Source: Pseudarthrobacter sp. (GTDB lineage: Bacteria > Actinomycetota > Actinomycetes > Actinomycetales > Micrococcaceae). From it: DNA of 5,731 bases. Under the pieces are notes generated by a model that worked only from the letters and a program-made list of their open reading frames with translations, searched no databases and was not told the DNA's origin. Positions within the stretch are counted from its first letter, which is position 1. Each line of letters begins with the position of its first letter. The DNA is taken from assembly GCA_013362385.1 (NCBI GenBank), contig JABFWC010000005.1, forward strand, positions 1 through 5,731. The letters are read 5' to 3'. Positions 1 to 5,731 of the stretch are shown here, one piece after another. Position numbers and translations under genes: made by a program.

Positions 1-2860
<2,860 letters not shown>

Positions 2861-2863
<3 letters not shown>

Positions 2864-2877
2864 TACTTCTTGTCCTC
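2861..2877 (-). promoter_or_regulatory. carB ribosome binding site and TAATG overlap with carA stop
   Basis: GAGGA at 2877-2873 lies within the final carA codons, 9 bases before the carB ATG at 2863. The carA TAA (2865-2863) shares its last base with that ATG. A good Shine-Dalgarno plus an overlapping stop/start fits coupled, near-equimolar synthesis of two subunits that form a heterodimer. Confidence 0.75.
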
Positions 2878-4143
2878 AGTCTTGTTGTCGTTCTTGTGTT
2901 CAGCAGCTGTGTTGTCCGCTTCCGCGGGGTGTGCGGCGTCCACCGGCTCCTTGGAAAGGTTGGCAGTCCGGCCGTCCCGCGTGCCCTCCATCAGTTCGAT
3001 GAAGCGGTCAAACAAGTAGGCGGCGTCGTGCGGGCCCGCGGCTGCTTCCGGGTGGTACTGCACGGAGAACGCGGGGATATCGAGGCAGGCGAGGCCTTCG
3101 ACGACGTCGTCGTTCAGGCTGACGTGGCTGACCTCCACCCGGCCGTACCGTGCCTCCGGAGCCTGGGTGGCGCCGTCGAGCGGTGCGTCCACGGCAAAGC
3201 CGTGGTTCTGCGAGGTGATTTCCACCTTGCCGGTCCGCCGGTCCATGACCGGCTGGTTGATGCCGCGGTGGCCGTAGCGGAGCTTGTAGGTGCCAAAGCC
3301 CAGTGCGCGGCCCAGGATCTGGTTGCCGAAGCAGATGCCGAAGTACGGCAGCTTCTCGTCCAGGACCGAACGGAGCAGCTTGACCTGGGCATCGGCGGTG
3401 GCGGGGTCGCCGGGGCCGTTGGACATGAAGAAGCCGTCCGGGTCGACCGCCTTGACGTCTTCGAGCGTGGCGGTGGCCGGCAGCACGTGGACGCGGACGC
3501 CGCGCTCGGCGAAGCGGACCGGGGTCATGGCCTTGATGCCGAGGTCGATCGCGGCGATGCTGAAGCGGGGCTCGCCGTCCCAGCCGTGGTCCTTGGGTTC
3601 CACCACGTAGGCTTCGTCGACGCTGACTTCCTCGGCCAGGCGGGCACCTTCCATGGGGGCGCTGGCGAGGACGGCGTCGAGCAGTTCCTTGTCCGTGGCC
3701 TCGGCGGCCTCGCCGGAGAAGATGCCGGCGCGCATGGTCTTGTGCTCGCGCAGGTGCCGGGTGATGGCCCGGGTGTCCACGCCTTGGATCCCCACGATGC
3801 CCTGTGCCACCAGCTCTTCGTCCAGGGAACGCTCGGAGCGCCAGTTGGATGGGCGGCGGGCGGCGTCGCGGACGATGTACCCGGCCACCCAGATCCGGCG
3901 CGACTCGGCGTCGTCACTGTTTACGCCGGTGTTGCCGATGTGCGGGGCCGTCTGGACCACCAGCTGGCGGGCGTAGGACGGGTCGGTGATGGTTTCCTGG
4001 TAGCCGGTCATTCCGGTGGCGAAGACTGCCTCGCCGAGGGCGGTGCCGGTGGCGCCGTAGCTGGTCCCGCGGAAGATGCGCCCGTCTTCGAGGACCAGCG
4101 CTGCCGGTGCGGAGGTGGTTGCTGTCACTGTATTCGCTTTCAC
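2863..4143 (-). CDS. carA: Carbamoyl-phosphate synthase small (glutaminase) subunit
   Basis: CarA hydrolyses glutamine and channels ammonia to CarB. With the preferred GTG start at 4143 it has 426 residues. The N-terminal small-chain domain covers about 15-145 and includes TGMTGYQE and DPSYARQ, the latter carrying the conserved glutamine-site Ser. The C-terminal class I glutamine amidotransferase domain covers about 195-385. It has the SNGPGDP oxyanion loop (241-247), nucleophile Cys271 in GICFGNQ, and the His364/Glu366 pair in YHPE, so the triad is complete. GICFGNQ differs from the common GICLGHQ, but I regard it as a lineage variant. After FIELMEG (ending at 387) comes a roughly 39-residue hydrophilic tail rich in Asp, Glu, Lys and Asn. 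No ATG exists before residue 45. The frame also has GTG at 4167 (434 residues, overlapping the previous gene by 20 bases) and at 4128 (421 residues). GTG 4143 is chosen because GGAAAG lies 7 bases upstream and 4143 follows the previous stop by 4 bases. The product is certain; the exact start is less so. Confidence 0.96.
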
Positions 4144-4147
4144 TGTC

Positions 4148-4669
4148 TTACTTTCCACTGGTGGCACCAGCCGCGGGGGCTGACGAAATCAATTCCTGAA
4201 GGGCCTGGTACAGCACGTCCTTGTCGGCGGCGCGGCGGGTGCGGAAGCCGGTGTCCAGCGCGTGCGCGCCGAGCGTCCAGGCCAGCACCAGCAGGCCGTC
4301 CTTCTCCACGAACTTGCCTGCCATGCCGCTTTCCTGCCGGACGCCGGTGAGCTGCGCCGCGGGGACGTAGAGGGCGGCTGCCCCCGATCGGTCGTAGATG
4401 ACGCCGTGCGGGTAGACCGCAAGCGTTGCGTTGGTGCGGATGCCGAGGCCGTGCACGGCGATCCGGTCCAGCCAGTCGCCGGCGGTGGTGGTGGCCACGT
4501 ACTGCCCTTCGGCGGCGGCGGTTGGTTCCCCGGGCGCCGCGGGCACCTGGGGCAGCTGTTCGACGTCGGACTGCCGCTTAAGCCGGCTCCGCCAGCCTGC
4601 CCACATCATCACCAGTACGACGGCGATGATCGCCGCGGTGATCACGGCCGAGAGAAGCTTGGTGTCCAT
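4148..4669 (-). CDS. Membrane-anchored PH-like protein of the pyr operon, function unknown
   Basis: This 173-residue protein has a very short N-terminus (MDTK), one strong hydrophobic helix at about 5-26 ([22 protein letters not shown]), then a basic stretch RSRLKR at 28-32. A Pro/Ala/Glu linker follows (about 35-58), then a compact beta-rich domain at about 60-162 ending in a helix ([11 protein letters not shown]). The basic stretch after the helix predicts the large domain faces the cytoplasm. It matches in position and architecture the small membrane protein between pyrC and carA in M. tuberculosis (Rv1382), annotated there as a possible export or membrane protein. In related genomes it is called transporter or PH-like domain protein. 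No catalytic motif is visible, and one helix makes a transporter unlikely. ATG at 4669 is chosen because it overlaps the pyrC stop (TGATG) and directly precedes the helix. The frame extends further upstream, but that would lie deep inside pyrC. Its existence as a gene is well supported; the PH-like fold is an inference. Confidence 0.88.
   Translation of the reverse strand: MDTKLLSAVITAAIIAVVLVMMWAGWRSRLKRQSDVEQLPQVPAAPGEPTAAAEGQYVATTTAGDWLDRIAVHGLGIRTNATLAVYPHGVIYDRSGAAALYVPAAQLTGVRQESGMAGKFVEKDGLLVLAWTLGAHALDTGFRTRRAADKDVLYQALQELISSAPAAGATSGK
4151..4156 (-). promoter_or_regulatory. Ribosome binding site deciding the carA start
   Basis: GGAAAG overlaps the last codons of the preceding gene and sits 7 bases before GTG 4143. 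Neither alternative GTG (4167 or 4128) has a comparable purine-rich match at good spacing, so this site favours 4143 as the carA start. Confidence 0.6.
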
Positions 4670-4671
4670 CA
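4667..4671 (-). promoter_or_regulatory. TGATG stop/start overlap, pyrC to membrane-protein gene
   Basis: The TGA stop of pyrC and the ATG of the next gene share one base. The sequence just upstream is GC-rich and holds only a weak ribosome-binding match (GGTGGG, about 9 bases before the ATG). Translation of the membrane protein therefore probably depends on ribosomes finishing pyrC and re-initiating. The overlap is seen; the coupling is inferred. Confidence 0.75.
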
Positions 4672-5731
4672 GGCCGCGCCCACCGGGGTTGCCGCGGCGT
4701 CGGGGTGCGGGGTGTTGAGTGCGCCGTCCATGACCGTGGGGTGGCCCCGGAAGAACGTTGCAACAACCTTGCCGGGCAGTTCGCGACCCTTGAACGGCGA
4801 GTTGCGGCCCATGGTGGCCATCTTGCCGGGATCGACGGTCCAGCGGGCAGCGGGGTCCACCAGGATGAGGTTGGCCGGTTCCCCTGCCTCGATCGGCCGG
4901 CCCTGGTCGGGAAGCCGGCCGATTGTGGCGGCCGTGGTGGAGGTGACCCGGGCGAAGTCGGCCCAGGTCATCAGTCCGGTGTCGATCATGGCGTGCTGCA
5001 CGACGGACAGGGCGGTTTCCAGCCCGGTCATGCCCATGGCGGCCTGGGCCCACTCGCATTCCTTGTGCTCGCTGGGGTGCGGTGCGTGGTCGGTGCCGAC
5101 GACGTCGATGGTTCCGTCCGCGAGCCCGGCACGCAGAGCCTGGACGTCGGCGTCGGTGCGCAGCGGCGGGTTGACCTTGTAGACGGGGTCGTAGCTGCGC
5201 ACCAGGTCGTCGGTGAGCAGCAGGTGGTGCGGGGTGACCTCGGCGGTGACGTCGATGCCGCGTTCCTTGGCCCAGCGGATGATCTCAACGGAGCCCGCCG
5301 TCGAGACGTGGCATACGTGCAGCCGCGAGCCGACGTGCTGCGCCAGCAGGACGTCGCGGGCGATGATGCTTTCCTCCGCCACGGCCGGCCAGCCGGTGAG
5401 GCCGAGGACCGCTGAGACGTCGCCCTCGTTCATCTGGGCCCCGGCGGTGAGGCGGGGTTCCTGCGCGTGCTGGGCCACGACGCCGTCGAACGCCTTGACG
5501 TATTCCAGGGCGCGGCGCATGAGCACGGGGTCGTGGACGCAGATGCCGTCGTCGGAGAACATCCGCACCCGTGCGCGGGAGTCGGCCATGGCGCCGAGCT
5601 CGGCCAGCTGCTCCCCGGCCAGGCCCACGGTGACGGCGCCGACCGGTCGCACGTCAACCCACCCGGCCGCCTGGCCCAGCGTGTAGACCTGCTCCACTAC
5701 ACCCGCGGTGTCCGCCACCGGGGTGCTGTTG
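4669..5731 (-). CDS. pyrC: Dihydroorotase (type I), 5' end cut by window edge
   Basis: Dihydroorotase reversibly cyclises N-carbamoyl-L-aspartate to dihydroorotate, the third step of UMP synthesis, in the cytoplasm. The visible part is 353 residues. Complete actinobacterial enzymes are about 430-450, so roughly 80-95 N-terminal residues, including the first metal-binding HxH motif, are beyond the right edge. In order, the visible landmarks (residues counted from the window edge) are the substrate-loop NSTPVADT at residue 1, FSDDG near 58 (Asp metal ligand of type I enzymes), HVCHVST near 138, TPHHL near 166, substrate-contacting NPPLR near 187, and the catalytic loop GTDHAPH at 212-218. GMTGLETAL follows at 233, then the C-terminal beta-sandwich strands (ANLILVDP, ATFFRGHPTVMDG). 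All expected amidohydrolase residues in view are present. The GTG at 5718 is internal, since the conserved NSTP motif lies upstream of it. The gene ends in TGA at 4671-4669, overlapping the next ATG by one base. Confidence 0.97.
   Translation of the reverse strand, partial: NSTPVADTAGVVEQVYTLGQAAGWVDVRPVGAVTVGLAGEQLAELGAMADSRARVRMFSDDGICVHDPVLMRRALEYVKAFDGVVAQHAQEPRLTAGAQMNEGDVSAVLGLTGWPAVAEESIIARDVLLAQHVGSRLHVCHVSTAGSVEIIRWAKERGIDVTAEVTPHHLLLTDDLVRSYDPVYKVNPPLRTDADVQALRAGLADGTIDVVGTDHAPHPSEHKECEWAQAAMGMTGLETALSVVQHAMIDTGLMTWADFARVTSTTAATIGRLPDQGRPIEAGEPANLILVDPAARWTVDPGKMATMGRNSPFKGRELPGKVVATFFRGHPTVMDGALNTPHPDAAATPVGAA

Noticed and set aside
2896..4350. A 484-codon plus-strand frame opposite carA and part of the membrane-protein gene
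   Set aside because: It has the same antisense composition artefact, spans two real minus-strand genes and has no recognisable domain.
4670..5059. N-terminal extension of the membrane-protein gene into pyrC (start at 5059)
   Set aside because: The extension is Arg/Pro/Gly/His-rich out-of-frame reading of pyrC. The ATG at 4669 overlaps the pyrC stop and directly precedes the membrane helix.
4262..5415. Overlapping plus-strand frames opposite the membrane-protein gene and pyrC
   Set aside because: These are shadows of well-identified minus-strand genes. They are low-complexity products with no credible start signals.

Overview
The window is a GC-rich stretch of an actinobacterial chromosome. 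It has strong G/C preference at third codon positions, GTG start use and densely packed genes. The protein sequences look most like the Arthrobacter/Pseudarthrobacter group (Micrococcaceae); that placement is from memory of protein similarity, not a search. Everything real lies on the minus strand, so transcription runs from right (5731) to left (1).

Layout in transcription order: the C-terminal four-fifths of pyrC (dihydroorotase, cut by the right edge, ending at 4669); a 173-residue membrane-anchored protein of unknown function (4669-4148); carA (glutaminase subunit of carbamoyl-phosphate synthetase, about 4143-2863); and carB (large synthetase subunit, from 2863 and cut by the left edge after 954 codons). 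I translated carB codon by codon. It is open with no frameshift or stop across all 2863 bases in view.

The genes are packed without spacers. pyrC and the membrane-protein gene share one base (TGATG), carA and carB share one base (TAATG), and carA starts 4 bases after the preceding stop on the preferred start. This is one polycistronic unit, part of the de novo UMP pathway. CarA releases ammonia from glutamine, CarB turns ammonia, bicarbonate and 2 ATP into carbamoyl phosphate, and PyrC closes carbamoyl aspartate to dihydroorotate. The order pyrC - small membrane protein - carA - carB is the one known from Mycobacterium tuberculosis (Rv1381-Rv1384). There pyrR and pyrB lie upstream and pyrF downstream; here those positions are outside the window.

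No RNA gene, mobile element, repeat array, CRISPR, promoter or terminator is supported, and no gap exceeds a few bases. This is ordinary core metabolism. The only element without an explained role is the membrane-anchored protein between pyrC and carA. I do not see an undescribed multi-gene system here.
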